The position numbers were made by a program, and so were the translations under genes. The notes under the pieces are model-generated. The model saw only the letters and a list, made by a program, of their open reading frames with translations. It made no database searches and had not been told where the DNA came from. Positions 1 to 7,452 of a DNA stretch of 47,400 nt are shown here, piece after piece. Position 1 is the first letter of the stretch; each line of letters starts with the position of its first letter. The DNA comes from Clostridia bacterium (GTDB lineage: Bacteria; Bacillota; DTU025), in the NCBI GenBank assembly GCA_034926675.1, contig JAYFQW010000037.1, positions 1-47,400 of the forward strand. The letters are read 5' to 3'.

Positions 1-31
1 CGCCCACCGGATGAAACCGTGCCGTCAACGC

Positions 32-349
32 TCAGCAGTTTCGCAGATGTGACGCACATACCGGAAGAGCTGGGACAAGCGATGAGACTAGAGGAGATTC
101 GGGAGTCTGGATCTGAGGAGAATCACAGCGGCAATTTACACAACTTGACAAGACGTGACCCAGGAAGAGCTTATCTGGCGTTGTTCCAAAGGCCATTGCA
201 ATGTCCACTGCCATCTCGTAAGTTAGTCGGATGTTGCCTCTTTCAAGTTCGGACATGTATTGCTTAGAACGACCTATCTTCGTGCCAAGTTGCTCCAATG
301 TCATTCCGCGTTGCTGCCTGATTTGGCGTAATCCGTGAATTGTCGGCAT
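32..349 (-). CDS. XRE-family helix-turn-helix regulator
   Basis: Small transcriptional regulator of 105 residues. Residues about 5-60 form a Cro/C1-type helix-turn-helix: the stretch LEQLGTKIGRSKQYMSELER holds the turn and recognition helix, followed by the usual DKLF scaffold end. The C-terminal 45 residues are not recognisable and contain several cysteines. The ATG at 349 was chosen over an upstream ATG at 370 because AGGAGAG lies five bases before it. It is transcribed away from a second XRE gene at 511. Its promoter contains a perfect palindrome, so negative autoregulation is likely (inference). No metabolic partner gene is adjacent, so its targets are unknown beyond the operator match before pstB noted separately. 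Confidence 0.8.
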   Translation of the reverse strand: MPTIHGLRQIRQQRGMTLEQLGTKIGRSKQYMSELERGNIRLTYEMAVDIAMAFGTTPDKLFLGHVLSSCVNCRCDSPQIQTPESPLVSSLVPALPVCASHLRNC

Positions 350-406
350 GCGGCTCTCCTGCCTGCCCACTCAGTCCAGATTTTGTGTATCGTTCGACCT
401 AACCCG

Positions 407-435
407 AGTATAGTACAGATATTCTGTACTGTCAA
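407..435 (-). promoter_or_regulatory. Sigma-A promoter for the minus-strand XRE gene
   Basis: Read on the minus strand: TTGACA at 435-430, exactly 17 bases of spacer, then TATACT at 412-407. This is a near-consensus housekeeping promoter, 58 bases upstream of the ATG at 349. Confidence 0.85.
412..430. promoter_or_regulatory. Palindromic operator inside the XRE promoter spacer
   Basis: AGTACAGA-TAT-TCTGTACT is a perfect 8-bp inverted repeat around a 3-bp centre. It fills the spacer between the -35 and -10 hexamers, so a bound dimer would block RNA polymerase. The likely ligand is one of the two adjacent XRE proteins (inference). The inner 13 bases recur at 8226-8238. Confidence 0.7.
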
Positions 436-453
436 GCAGGTGTGTAAAGACTT

Positions 454-491
454 AGTTTACATGTAAGAGTCCAGACATAATGGACTAAACT
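454..491. promoter_or_regulatory. Nested inverted repeats upstream of the plus-strand XRE gene
   Basis: Three dyads lie within 38 bases: the palindrome TTACATGTAA at 457-466, the pair AGTCCA (468-473) and TGGACT (481-486), and the outer pair AGTTTA (454-459) and TAAACT (486-491). CATAAT at 476-481 could be a -10 element, but no good -35 stands 17 bases before it. The region is probably the control site of the gene at 511. Confidence 0.45.
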
Positions 492-510
492 ATGATGGGA
501 GGTGGTCTCT

Positions 511-891
511 GTGGACTTCGCCAGCCGCCTGCGCCAGTTGAGGCGGGAGAGAGGCTTGACCCAATCTTCTCTGGCCGGATATCTGGGCATATCGAAGCAA
601 GCCATCTCAAACTACGAGACCCGCGCCAACACCGCTCCTCAGGACGTAATGGAGCACCTGGCTGACATATTCAACGTGTCGATTGACTATCTGATGGGAC
701 GCTCAGATTTCCAGCATGCACCGTGCGTTCATGGGCATGGAGACGCGTACAGCCTGCCTCCCGAACTGCAGGCCGCGTTTCGCGGCCGGAGGTGGGATCA
801 ACTCAGACCCGAGACCAGGCGGATTATCGTGCGCGTTGTCTCGCAGATCGAAGCCGAATTGGAGCATCTGGAACCAGAGGAAGGCGAGTAA
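511..891 (+). CDS. XRE-family helix-turn-helix regulator
   Basis: A 126-residue regulator. Residues about 3-60 are a classic Cro/C1-type domain: LRQLRRERGLTQSSLAGYLG and SKQAISNYE form the helices, and the domain closes with DIFNVSIDYLMGR, as in phage-type repressors. Residues 75-126 are helical and acidic (the end reads LEHLEPEEGE) and may serve dimerisation. The GTG at 511 is preferred to the GTG at 502 because GGGAGGTG at 497-504 would overlap the earlier codon and sits six bases before the later one. It is divergent from the XRE gene at 349, an arrangement typical of phage-like repressor pairs, but no phage genes follow. Confidence 0.85.
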   Translation: MDFASRLRQLRRERGLTQSSLAGYLGISKQAISNYETRANTAPQDVMEHLADIFNVSIDYLMGRSDFQHAPCVHGHGDAYSLPPELQAAFRGRRWDQLRPETRRIIVRVVSQIEAELEHLEPEEGE

Positions 892-1107
892 GGCTATCCA
901 CGCACGGTCGCCAGCTTTCTGCCCACTACAGGAATTGCGCATCATCGCATGGAATTACACATAAAGACTGGGCCTTCTTGCAGCAAGATCCTCCCGGGTT
1001 GCGCTCTGGGTTGTCGACTGGCTTGTCGCGAACCAGATCATGCGGCGCAACGACGACGACTTCTGTGAAGCATCGCACGAAGGATCGACCTGCTCGTGAG
1101 AAGGAGA

Positions 1108-1179
1108 ATGATGGCAGCGCATCGAAAGCGCCAGTTGTATGCAACAACGCCAAAACACATCTGGAGGGTTGAACAATGA
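1108..1179 (+). CDS. Possible 23-residue leader ORF
   Basis: AAGGAG at 1101-1106 precedes two consecutive ATG codons at 1108 and 1111. The frame runs 23 residues and ends in TGA, which overlaps the ATG of the hydrolase at 1176 in an ATGA junction. The peptide (start MMAAHRKRQL) is basic and not recognisable. Translational coupling to the next gene is possible. The rest of the gap 892-1107 shows nothing I can support. Confidence 0.25.
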   Translation: MMAAHRKRQLYATTPKHIWRVEQ

Positions 1180-2096
1180 GAAAACGAAGCGCAGCCTTGA
1201 TCATTGCCGTTCTAGTCATGTTGTCGTTTTCGCTAACTCTGCACGTTCAAGCGGCTCTTCCATCTGCCAAACACATTGCTGCCGAGAGTAGTGTTGAACT
1301 CCAGAACCAGGGCCAGACGATCAGGGGAACCCTGACGATGCCGAAGGCTGAAGGCCCCTTCCCGGTTGTGATCATTTTCCACGGGTTCAGCGGCCAAAGG
1401 CATGAGATGCCGGTTGTCGGCACAGACGAAGCCCTTTTCCAGCGGACTGCTCGCGTCCTGGCCGAACAGGGTTACGCCAGTCTCCGCATTGATTTTCGTG
1501 GCTCAGGTGAGAGCGATGGTCAATGGGCTGACACTACGTTCAGCGGGCAGATCTCCGATGCCTTGGCTGCCGTGGACTACGTTTGCGGGTTGGACGAGCT
1601 CGACCCTAATCGCGTGGCCGTTCTCGGCCTAAGCCAGGGAGGCCTGGTAGCTGCCGCGACGGCCGGGAGAGACCGGCGTGTCGCCTCGGCGGTTCTCTGG
1701 TCAGCCGTGGCCAGTCCATCTGCAACATACGCCGACCTATTGGGGGCGGATGCAGTACTAAGGGGGCTGAACTGCGGCGTTGACGATCTGGTTACCGCTG
1801 CATTGCCGTGGGGCGCTACGACAACCCTGAAGGGTTCGTTCTTCCGCGACCTGTACATAGTTGACCCAGTAGCCGAGATCACTGCTTACAAGGGTCCACT
1901 TCTTGTCATCGTGGGCCTGAACGACACTATCGTGTCGCCGCAACCCCAATCCGGAGAGATCTACCTTGCCTATCACCAGGGCGACGAGGCACTGGTGCAG
2001 CTCGACGCTGACCACATGTTTGATTGTCTGGCCAGGCCTGAGAAGGTTGACGAGGCGATTTGCGCCACCATTGGCTGGTTGGACAAAACGCTCTGA
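1176..2096 (+). CDS. Secreted alpha/beta hydrolase (esterase-like)
   Basis: A 306-residue exported hydrolase. Residues 1-27 are a signal peptide (MRKR, hydrophobic core, VQA cleavage site). The fold follows the dienelactone-hydrolase/cinnamoyl-esterase pattern: IIFHGFSG at 66-73 forms the oxyanion region, the nucleophile elbow GLSQGG places Ser153, VVGLNDTIV-like sequence places Asp250, and DADHMF places His280. DFRGSGESDG at 106-115 is the conserved loop of this group, seen in feruloyl esterases. The substrate cannot be told from sequence. The RBS is GGAGG before ATG 1176. The gene seems monocistronic and is followed by a strong hairpin. The catalytic triad is complete, so an active esterase is likely. 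Confidence 0.85.
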   Translation: MRKRSAALIIAVLVMLSFSLTLHVQAALPSAKHIAAESSVELQNQGQTIRGTLTMPKAEGPFPVVIIFHGFSGQRHEMPVVGTDEALFQRTARVLAEQGYASLRIDFRGSGESDGQWADTTFSGQISDALAAVDYVCGLDELDPNRVAVLGLSQGGLVAAATAGRDRRVASAVLWSAVASPSATYADLLGADAVLRGLNCGVDDLVTAALPWGATTTLKGSFFRDLYIVDPVAEITAYKGPLLVIVGLNDTIVSPQPQSGEIYLAYHQGDEALVQLDADHMFDCLARPEKVDEAICATIGWLDKTL

Positions 2097-2135
2097 GTCT
2101 GAAGCCCGACTCATCGAGACTCATGGAGATATCTG

Positions 2136-2160
2136 GAGCCGAGGCTAAATGCCTCGGCTC
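2136..2160 (+). terminator. Hairpin after the hydrolase gene
   Basis: Perfect 10-bp stem GAGCCGAGGC / GCCTCGGCTC with loop TAAAT. No T-run follows, so it may act as a Rho-assisted terminator or a 3'-end stabiliser. Confidence 0.55.
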
Positions 2161-2505
2161 GCTTCAGGTGCGCTCGGCATGTTCGTCGTCTAGTGGGTGA
2201 GAGTCTCTGACGGCGAAGGCAGCAGTAGCCGTAGCTTAAGCTCACGTTCCGCCGCCATGGCGGCGATCAGACAAGTCGCGCCCGACAGAGACTCGACATA
2301 CTCCGCAATGTGATTCTGAGTCGTTGGGCGCCGTGTGTTATAGCCGTTCCTCCTGAGTAATCCGATGCTCTGTTCTACTCATGGCGGCGGCACTCCTGCA
2401 TGCCGAGTTTCGGAGAGGCCGAGGGATCTGGGACAGATCTCGAGATTGTGGTTCAGCATGACGCGCGTGTTCACCTCGGAAGGATTCGGGGCAACGATGG
2501 AGAAC
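2161..2505. other. Gene-free stretch with short palindromes
   Basis: No supported gene. It contains the palindrome AGCTTAAGCT at 2233-2242 and the 16-base palindrome CGCCGCCATGGCGGCG at 2250-2265. A minus-strand frame between about 2380 and 2190 stays open for some 60 codons with protein-like composition but lacks a start codon. It could be a decayed gene end. Confidence 0.4.
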
Positions 2506-2553
2506 TTAATGCTAAGGGCTTAATAACTCCATATTAATTCGTGGGGCTTAACA
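2506..2553 (+). promoter_or_regulatory. Four TTAA-type direct repeats with exact 14-bp period
   Basis: TTAATG at 2506, TTAATA at 2520, TTAATT at 2534 and TTAACA at 2548 are spaced exactly 14 bases apart; three of the four are preceded by C. The array ends 42 bases before the GTG of the membrane protein gene at 2596. This looks like a multi-site activator or repressor array. The 14-bp spacing differs from the 11-bp spacing of PhoP boxes. Confidence 0.5.
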
Positions 2554-2572
2554 GCGTTCAGGGAGCCAGGTC

Positions 2573-2599
2573 ATGTCGGAATGGGAGGACTGCCGGTGA
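2573..2599 (+). CDS. Possible eight-codon leader peptide
   Basis: ATG at 2573 follows AGGGAG/AGG sequence and encodes MSEWEDCR, then stops at TGA 2597-2599, which overlaps the GTG start at 2596 (GTGA). Its body also contains the GGGAGG that serves the downstream gene. The arrangement would allow translational coupling. Confidence 0.3.
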   Translation: MSEWEDCR

Positions 2600-3285
2600 A
2601 CACTGCGCTGCTGGATTCCTCGCAGGCCGCGGGCGGGCTGGTTCTGGGTGCACTCGTTCTAGGGCTCGAATACTGGGCCAAGGAGCTGGTCTCTGCTAGT
2701 CCGGCTGTTGCTGCGGCCTGCGTTCTCAATAGGCGGGTCTACTGGCGCGCTCGCGCCCTCCTAGCCGGAGTGCTGGCCGTTGCGCTGGCGATGGCATTTC
2801 GCCCGGGCTGGTGGATCATCGTGGTCGCATCTGCACAGGCCGCCCTTGCCGGCGCCGAACTGGCCTGTGACAGCCTGCAGGCCAGGCTGTATCTCAGGAC
2901 GGGCTTCAGCTTTCGTCGGCTCGGGCTAGTTCCAATGCTCCTTCTGGTTGCGCTTGCCGCCAATCACGTCGTCCGATGCATGCTGGGCAAGATCACCCCT
3001 CATGGACTGAGCGATGCTCCGATCTACCCAGGCGAGGAGCCATACGCTGATAATGAGACTATCAAGGCAGGCCGGGTCATTGGCATGCTGGAGAGGTGGA
3101 TAATGGCGACCTTCATAGTGCTAGGACAGTACGGCGCCATTGGTCTGACTTTGACGGCCAAGTCCATCGCCCGATTCTCAAAGATCGAGAAGGATCCCGC
3201 GTTCGCCGAGTACTACTTGCTCGGAACACTGTTCAGCATGGTGATAGCTCTGCTGGTGGGGCTTCTGCTCAAGGTGGTGGTCTGA
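2596..3285 (+). CDS. DUF3307-like integral membrane protein
   Basis: A 229-residue membrane protein with about six hydrophobic segments, including residues near 12-30, 58-80 and 85-105, and two at the C-terminus. The last 70 residues (GRVIGMLERWIM, GQYGAIGLTLTAKSIARF, YLLGTLFSM) match the conserved C-terminal half of DUF3307 proteins as I know them. The first half lacks the usual DUF3307 N-terminal motifs, so it is a divergent member. GTG 2596 was chosen because GGGAGG stands seven bases before it; an ATG at 2581 would overlap that RBS. Its stop overlaps the ATG of satD at 3285, and DUF3307 proteins are commonly next to SatD. Function unknown, but the pair is probably a membrane protein with its cytoplasmic sensor or regulator (inference). 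Confidence 0.6.
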   Translation: MNTALLDSSQAAGGLVLGALVLGLEYWAKELVSASPAVAAACVLNRRVYWRARALLAGVLAVALAMAFRPGWWIIVVASAQAALAGAELACDSLQARLYLRTGFSFRRLGLVPMLLLVALAANHVVRCMLGKITPHGLSDAPIYPGEEPYADNETIKAGRVIGMLERWIMATFIVLGQYGAIGLTLTAKSIARFSKIEKDPAFAEYYLLGTLFSMVIALLVGLLLKVVV

Positions 3286-3917
3286 TGGTTCCCGCGGGCG
3301 AATTCGTTGCAGTCAAAATCGATATCCGGAGGTCAAGGCGGATACGAAACCGCGAACAGGGGCAGGAGCAGTTCTTCGAAACGGTGGCGGTCTTGAATAG
3401 GGAATTCGCTGACTCCATTCAGGCTCGGTTCGTGGTGACGCATGGTGACGAGGCGCAGGGGATGTTGAAGGCGGATGCGGCGCGAGACGCATTCCCAATA
3501 GTCGAGCGGGCGACTAGCGCAATGTCCCTCGCTGAGCTGCGTTTCGGAATAGGGCTTGGCGCTCTCGCCACATCGTTGCGGCCTGAAGCCATCGGAATGG
3601 ATGGAGAGGCTTGGTACAGGGCGGGCTCAGCCTTGGACACCGCCAAGACAAGGAAGAAATATGTGGTGTTCGATGGTTTCGGTGATCAGGTAGATAAGCA
3701 ACTGTGCGCGATGGCCAATCTCCTGCTCTATCTGAGGAACGGGTGGAGTGATCAGCAGCGTCGCGTGGTGGAGCTTGTGGATGCTGGCAACACGCAGTCA
3801 GCCGCTGCAGCTCTACTCGGGGTAACCGAGGCTGCAGTCTCGCAACGGCTCCGAGCGGCCGGCTGGCATTTCTATAGAGACGGGCGGGACATCATGGCGA
3901 GCTTGCTTACTGTATGA
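3285..3917 (+). CDS. SatD family protein with C-terminal helix-turn-helix
   Basis: A 210-residue cytoplasmic protein. The N-terminal part has the SatD pattern: KIDIRRSRRIRNRE near residues 10-23, then THGDEAQGML near 48-57, equivalent to the family's GDEFQGLL. Residues about 155-205 form a helix-turn-helix (QSAAAALLGVTEAAVSQRLR). SatD was named from the streptococcal secretion and acid tolerance operon; its biochemical role is not established. The start at 3285 is ATG overlapping the previous gene's TGA, with AAGGTGG upstream. A long in-frame extension back to 3096 is rejected because it would overlap the membrane gene almost entirely. The pstS promoter region begins right after the stop. Confidence 0.75.
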   Translation: MVPAGEFVAVKIDIRRSRRIRNREQGQEQFFETVAVLNREFADSIQARFVVTHGDEAQGMLKADAARDAFPIVERATSAMSLAELRFGIGLGALATSLRPEAIGMDGEAWYRAGSALDTAKTRKKYVVFDGFGDQVDKQLCAMANLLLYLRNGWSDQQRRVVELVDAGNTQSAAAALLGVTEAAVSQRLRAAGWHFYRDGRDIMASLLTV

Positions 3918-3920
3918 GAG

Positions 3921-3995
3921 TTCACATCTGTGTAACCGCAGGGACGCCACTGTTAACAGTTATGTCATCCTCCCTTAACCACCCCACGTGATAAT
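3921..3995 (+). promoter_or_regulatory. Candidate PhoP-box promoter of pstSCA
   Basis: TTAACA at 3953-3958 and TTAACC at 3975-3980 are 22 bases (two helical turns) apart, with TTCACA further up at 3921-3926. GATAAT at 3990-3995 fits a -10 hexamer 9 bases after the last box, as in Bacillus PhoP-activated promoters that lack a good -35. Confidence 0.55.
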
Positions 3996-4019
3996 GGGTG
4001 TGAAGGGAGGATGATTTCT

Positions 4020-4862
4020 ATGAGGTGCACACCCAGATCCACAGCAGTCATCTGCATGTTGGCCTTCACGCTGGTTCTGAGCACGGGGCTTGCCAGCGCC
4101 CGAAGCCAGGTCACCGTTCAGGGATCCACCACAGTTCTTCCTATTGTACAGAGGATGGCGGAAGAGTTCATGAAGGAGAATCCATCTGTCTCCATGTCGG
4201 TGCGGGGTGGAGGGTCAGGCAACGGCCTGGCCGCGCTGATCGATTCCACGGTGCAGATCGCTATGGCATCACGGTTCATCAAGCCCGAGGAGGTCAAGAG
4301 GGCCATAGCAAACGACGTGTACCCGGTTCCGTTCAGGATTGCCCTTGATGGCATTGCAGTCGTGGTGAACTCGAAGAACCCAGTGGACAAGCTCACCCTG
4401 GCCCAACTGAAGTCGGTGTACACTGGGGAGATCACTAACTGGAAGCAGCTCGGAGGCCCGGACCTGAAGATAGTGGCCGTATCCCGCGATACCAGCTCAG
4501 GCACTTACGAGGTGTATGAGGAACTGGTGATGAAGGGCGCGAGGGTTGCCCCCGACGCTCTGCTTCAGGCGTCCAACGGCGCAGTTGTCGATGTGGTGTC
4601 GAGGACCCCAGGCGCCATAGGATACGTGGGCCTCGGATACCTCGCATCGAACCTCAAGGCGGTGAAGGTCGGAGTGTCCGACAAGGCGTACGTGCAGCCG
4701 TCTCTTGCCTCCGTTCAGTCGGGGCAATATCCGATAGCCAGGAACCTGTACGTTTTCACCAAGGATTGGCCCACCGGCGACTCAGCCAGGTTCATCGACT
4801 TCATGCTGAGCCCTGCAGGTCAGAAGGTTGTTCGCGAAGAGGGCTTCGTGCCTCTCTGGTGA
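4020..4862 (+). CDS. pstS: Phosphate ABC transporter substrate-binding protein PstS
   Basis: A 280-residue exported phosphate-binding protein. Residues 1-28 form a signal peptide ending near ASA. The mature start VTVQGSTTVLPIVQ contains the first phosphate-binding loop, RGGGSGNGL the second, and SRDTSSGTYE the third. YPIARNLYVFTK is also typical of the family. No lipobox Cys is seen, so it is free in the periplasm or attached otherwise. ATG 4020 was chosen because AAGGGAGG ends at 4010, directly against an ATG at 4011, while the in-frame ATG at 4020 has a nine-base spacer. It is the first gene of a pstS-pstC-pstA unit under a PhoP-box-like region. It delivers inorganic phosphate to the PstCA channel. 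Confidence 0.93.
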   Translation: MRCTPRSTAVICMLAFTLVLSTGLASARSQVTVQGSTTVLPIVQRMAEEFMKENPSVSMSVRGGGSGNGLAALIDSTVQIAMASRFIKPEEVKRAIANDVYPVPFRIALDGIAVVVNSKNPVDKLTLAQLKSVYTGEITNWKQLGGPDLKIVAVSRDTSSGTYEVYEELVMKGARVAPDALLQASNGAVVDVVSRTPGAIGYVGLGYLASNLKAVKVGVSDKAYVQPSLASVQSGQYPIARNLYVFTKDWPTGDSARFIDFMLSPAGQKVVREEGFVPLW

Positions 4863-4876
4863 TGGAGGAGCATGTC

Positions 4877-5755
4877 ATGAAGAATCAGGTTCGCGAAGGC
4901 GCCGCTCGCGTGCTTTTGGCCGCGGCGGCCCTATCATCGTTGGCGTTTCTGATCGGGATCATTCTGGTGTTGTTCCGCGAGGCGTTGCCGGCGCTTCGCG
5001 GTGTGGGACTGGCTGAGTTCGCCTTTGGCACAGAATGGTATCCCACCTCTAACCCGCCTTCGTTTGGGGCCCTGCCTCTGATTGCTGCGTCGCTTCAGGT
5101 TACTGTGGGATCCATGGCCATCGCAGTCCCGCTAGGACTGCTATCAGCCATGTTCATGTCGCAGGTTCTCCCCGCGTCCATACGGCAGATTGTGAAGCCC
5201 GCAGTCGAGCTTCTCGCAGGGTTGCCATCAGTAGTGTACGGGCTTTTCGGTATGCAGTTCGCTGCTCCAGCGGTGATGCGCATCTTCCATCTGCCGACCG
5301 GGCTCACAGCCCTAACTGCATCCATTGTGCTTGGGATCATGGCGCTTCCCACAGTGGCGAGCATAGCGGAGGACGCTTTCTCTTCAGTGCCGTCAGCCTA
5401 CAAGGAGGCTTCAGTTGCACTCGGCGCCACCACGTGGGAGACGGTGAGCAGGGTTGTCGTTCCCGTGGCCCTTCCGGGGGTTGTTACTGCAGTTCTGCTG
5501 GGAATCAGTCGGGCCATAGGGGAGACCATGACAGTGCTCATGGTCGCCGGCGGATCTGCGCGAGTCCCCACTTCATTTCTGCAGCCGGTGAGGCCTATGA
5601 CCGCGACGATCGCGGCGGAGATGGGGGAGACTCCGGTAGGAAGCCTCCACTACCAGGCGCTGTTTGTTCTCGCAGCTGGGCTGTTCGTTATTACTCTGCT
5701 GTTCAACCTCGTTGCGCAGAGGCTGACGGCGAAGTTCAGGGCGAAGGTGGGATGA
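4877..5755 (+). CDS. pstC: Phosphate ABC transporter permease PstC
   Basis: A 292-residue inner-membrane permease with six hydrophobic segments. The EAA-type loop that docks the ATPase reads EASVALGATTWETVSRVVVP near residues 178-197, and AIGETMTVLMVAGG follows, typical of PstC. The protein pairs with PstA to form the phosphate channel driven by PstB. ATG 4877 has GGAGGAG seven bases upstream; an ATG at 4862 in the same frame overlaps the pstS stop and is less likely. It lies 14 bases after pstS and 3 bases before pstA, so one transcript is expected. Confidence 0.93.
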   Translation: MKNQVREGAARVLLAAAALSSLAFLIGIILVLFREALPALRGVGLAEFAFGTEWYPTSNPPSFGALPLIAASLQVTVGSMAIAVPLGLLSAMFMSQVLPASIRQIVKPAVELLAGLPSVVYGLFGMQFAAPAVMRIFHLPTGLTALTASIVLGIMALPTVASIAEDAFSSVPSAYKEASVALGATTWETVSRVVVPVALPGVVTAVLLGISRAIGETMTVLMVAGGSARVPTSFLQPVRPMTATIAAEMGETPVGSLHYQALFVLAAGLFVITLLFNLVAQRLTAKFRAKVG

Positions 5756-5758
5756 GCA

Positions 5759-6682
5759 ATGAAGGCCGTGATCTCGAGCGCGCCGGACCCTTCGATCAGC
5801 AGTTGTACTGCCAGGGAACGCAGGCAGCGCAGGCGTCGCGAACGTACGCAGATCGTTATGCTCATTACTATGGGCGCTGGACTTGTGGTGACACTCGGAT
5901 TCCTCCTGCTTATGCTGGGGTTCATTGGGTGGCGGGGTTTGCCCGTAGTCAACTGGGCATTCCTCACCCAGATGCCTCGCAGGGGTATGACTGAAGGCGG
6001 AATCCTTCCTGCGATTCTGGGCACGTTCTGGCTGACGGTCGGCTCAATGGCCGTCGCCGGGCTTCTCGGGGTTGCATCAGCCGTGTACCTTGCGGAATAT
6101 GCGCGGCAGGGATTCGCCCTGAGGCTGATCAGAACGGGCGTGGCCAACCTGGCGGGGGTTCCTTCGGTAGTGTTCGGCCTGTTCGGGCTGGCTGTGTTTG
6201 TAAAGGCCATGAGGCTCGGGGTTTCGATACTCTCCGGTGCACTTACCCTGGCGATAGTAGTGCTGCCCACGATCATCCGGTCGTCAGAAGAGGCGATAAT
6301 GGCTGTGCCAGGGTCGTATCGTGAGGCATCCCTCGCGCTTGGAGCGACCAAGTGGCAGACAGTTCGCTACGCGGTGCTGCCGTCGGCATTCCCGGGAATA
6401 CTCACTGGGTTCATACTATCGATTGCACGCGCGATGGGGGAAACTGCCCCCATAATGCTCACTGCGGCCACATTCTTCACGGCAAGCCTGCCGCACTCTC
6501 CCTTCGATGAGGTGCAGGCCCTTGCGTACCACATATTCGCGCTCGTTACTGAAGGGACTCGCCCGGAAGCACAGACGCCGATGGCTTTCGGAACCGCCGT
6601 TGTCCTCATGGCGATGGTGATTGGAATGAACCTCATAGCCACTTCGTTGAGAGCTCGTTACGAGAAGAAGCGCGCGCGCTGA
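5759..6682 (+). CDS. pstA: Phosphate ABC transporter permease PstA
   Basis: A 307-residue permease subunit with six membrane segments after a basic cytoplasmic N-terminus (ARERRQRRRRER at residues 18-29). The docking loop EASLALGATKWQTVRYAVLP and the segment SIARAMGETAPIMLTAA identify PstA. RBS-like GGGATGAG precedes ATG 5759. It is the last gene of the plus-strand half of the transport system. Its 3' end faces the 3' end of phoU 56 bases away, so the ATPase and PhoU are supplied from the opposite strand, which is unusual because pst genes normally form one operon. Confidence 0.93.
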   Translation: MKAVISSAPDPSISSCTARERRQRRRRERTQIVMLITMGAGLVVTLGFLLLMLGFIGWRGLPVVNWAFLTQMPRRGMTEGGILPAILGTFWLTVGSMAVAGLLGVASAVYLAEYARQGFALRLIRTGVANLAGVPSVVFGLFGLAVFVKAMRLGVSILSGALTLAIVVLPTIIRSSEEAIMAVPGSYREASLALGATKWQTVRYAVLPSAFPGILTGFILSIARAMGETAPIMLTAATFFTASLPHSPFDEVQALAYHIFALVTEGTRPEAQTPMAFGTAVVLMAMVIGMNLIATSLRARYEKKRAR

Positions 6683-6690
6683 TGCGTCAG

Positions 6691-6724
6691 GCCCGGGGAG
6701 ACCTCCCGGCGGCCTGGCGCCAGG
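6691..6724. terminator. Inverted repeats between convergent pstA and phoU
   Basis: An imperfect hairpin around CCGGGGAGACCTCCCGG (6693-6709) is followed by the 12-base palindrome CCTGGCGCCAGG (6713-6724). A two-way terminator is plausible between convergent genes, although no T-run is present. Confidence 0.35.
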
Positions 6725-6738
6725 TGAGCCCTCAAAGC

Positions 6739-7395
6739 TCAGTACGCCTCTCGCTGCCCGGTAACCATGTATATCACACGCTCTCCAATGTTCGTGGCGT
6801 GATCCGCGATCCGCTCCAGGAATCTCGCAACGAAGAGCAGATGCGCCGCCTGCAGGCTGACGTTCGAGTCGTGGCTCGTTACGATGAAGGTCATGAGTTC
6901 ATCAAACAGGATTTGGTAGGTTCCATCTACAATGTCATCGTTCTTGCAGGTAGCGCGCGCGAGATCTGCGTCGTGCGATACGAATGCGTCTAGGCTTCCC
7001 TTGATCATGGCCTGGGATAGCCGCGCCATCTTCGGGATATCGATCAACGGCTTGATTAGGGGCCGATTCCCGATCCTGATCACTGTCTCGCTTATGTTGA
7101 CCGCATGATCCCCGATTCGTTCCAGATCCGTTGCGATGAGAATCGCCGTGGTGACCAGTCTGAGGTCCTTCGCGAGCGGTTGTTGCAGTGCGAGGAGGTT
7201 CACGCACCGCTGTTCGATTCCAAGTTCGAGTTCGTCGATCCCTGCGTCGCCCGCTGCTGCATCGCGGGCCATAGCCGCATCTTGCTTCGCAAGGGCTTCC
7301 ACCGACCGGCGCACCGCATCCTCTACGACGCTGCCCATGCGTAGAATGTCCTGGTTCAAGGCTGCAAGCTCGCTCTCATATGCCTGCCTTCTCAC
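6739..7395 (-). CDS. phoU: Phosphate signalling protein PhoU
   Basis: A 218-residue cytoplasmic protein made of two three-helix PhoU repeats. The repeats' metal-binding signature is visible as ATDLERIGDHAVNISE near residues 88-103 and FLERIADHATNIGE near 193-206. PhoU links the Pst transporter to the PhoR kinase and represses the Pho response when phosphate is plentiful. The start is GTG at 7395, with AAGGAGG eight bases upstream; the nearest ATG overlaps a stop. It follows pstB with a 57-base gap in the same direction, so both are expected on the transcript driven by the Pho boxes at 8269-8306. Confidence 0.93.
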   Translation of the reverse strand: MRRQAYESELAALNQDILRMGSVVEDAVRRSVEALAKQDAAMARDAAAGDAGIDELELGIEQRCVNLLALQQPLAKDLRLVTTAILIATDLERIGDHAVNISETVIRIGNRPLIKPLIDIPKMARLSQAMIKGSLDAFVSHDADLARATCKNDDIVDGTYQILFDELMTFIVTSHDSNVSLQAAHLLFVARFLERIADHATNIGERVIYMVTGQREAY

Positions 7396-7452
7396 ATCCG
7401 ACTCCTCCTTGCGGGTTCTGATTGTGCGCTGCCCTTTCAGCCGTATCTGGCG

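Noticed and set aside
723-1172. 149-codon plus-strand frame after the XRE gene
   Set aside because: Overlaps the XRE gene in another frame, lacks an RBS and has arginine-rich shadow composition.
2190-2400. Minus-strand frame of about 60 codons with protein-like composition
   Set aside because: No start codon in frame after the upstream stop, and no recognisable family; kept only as a note.
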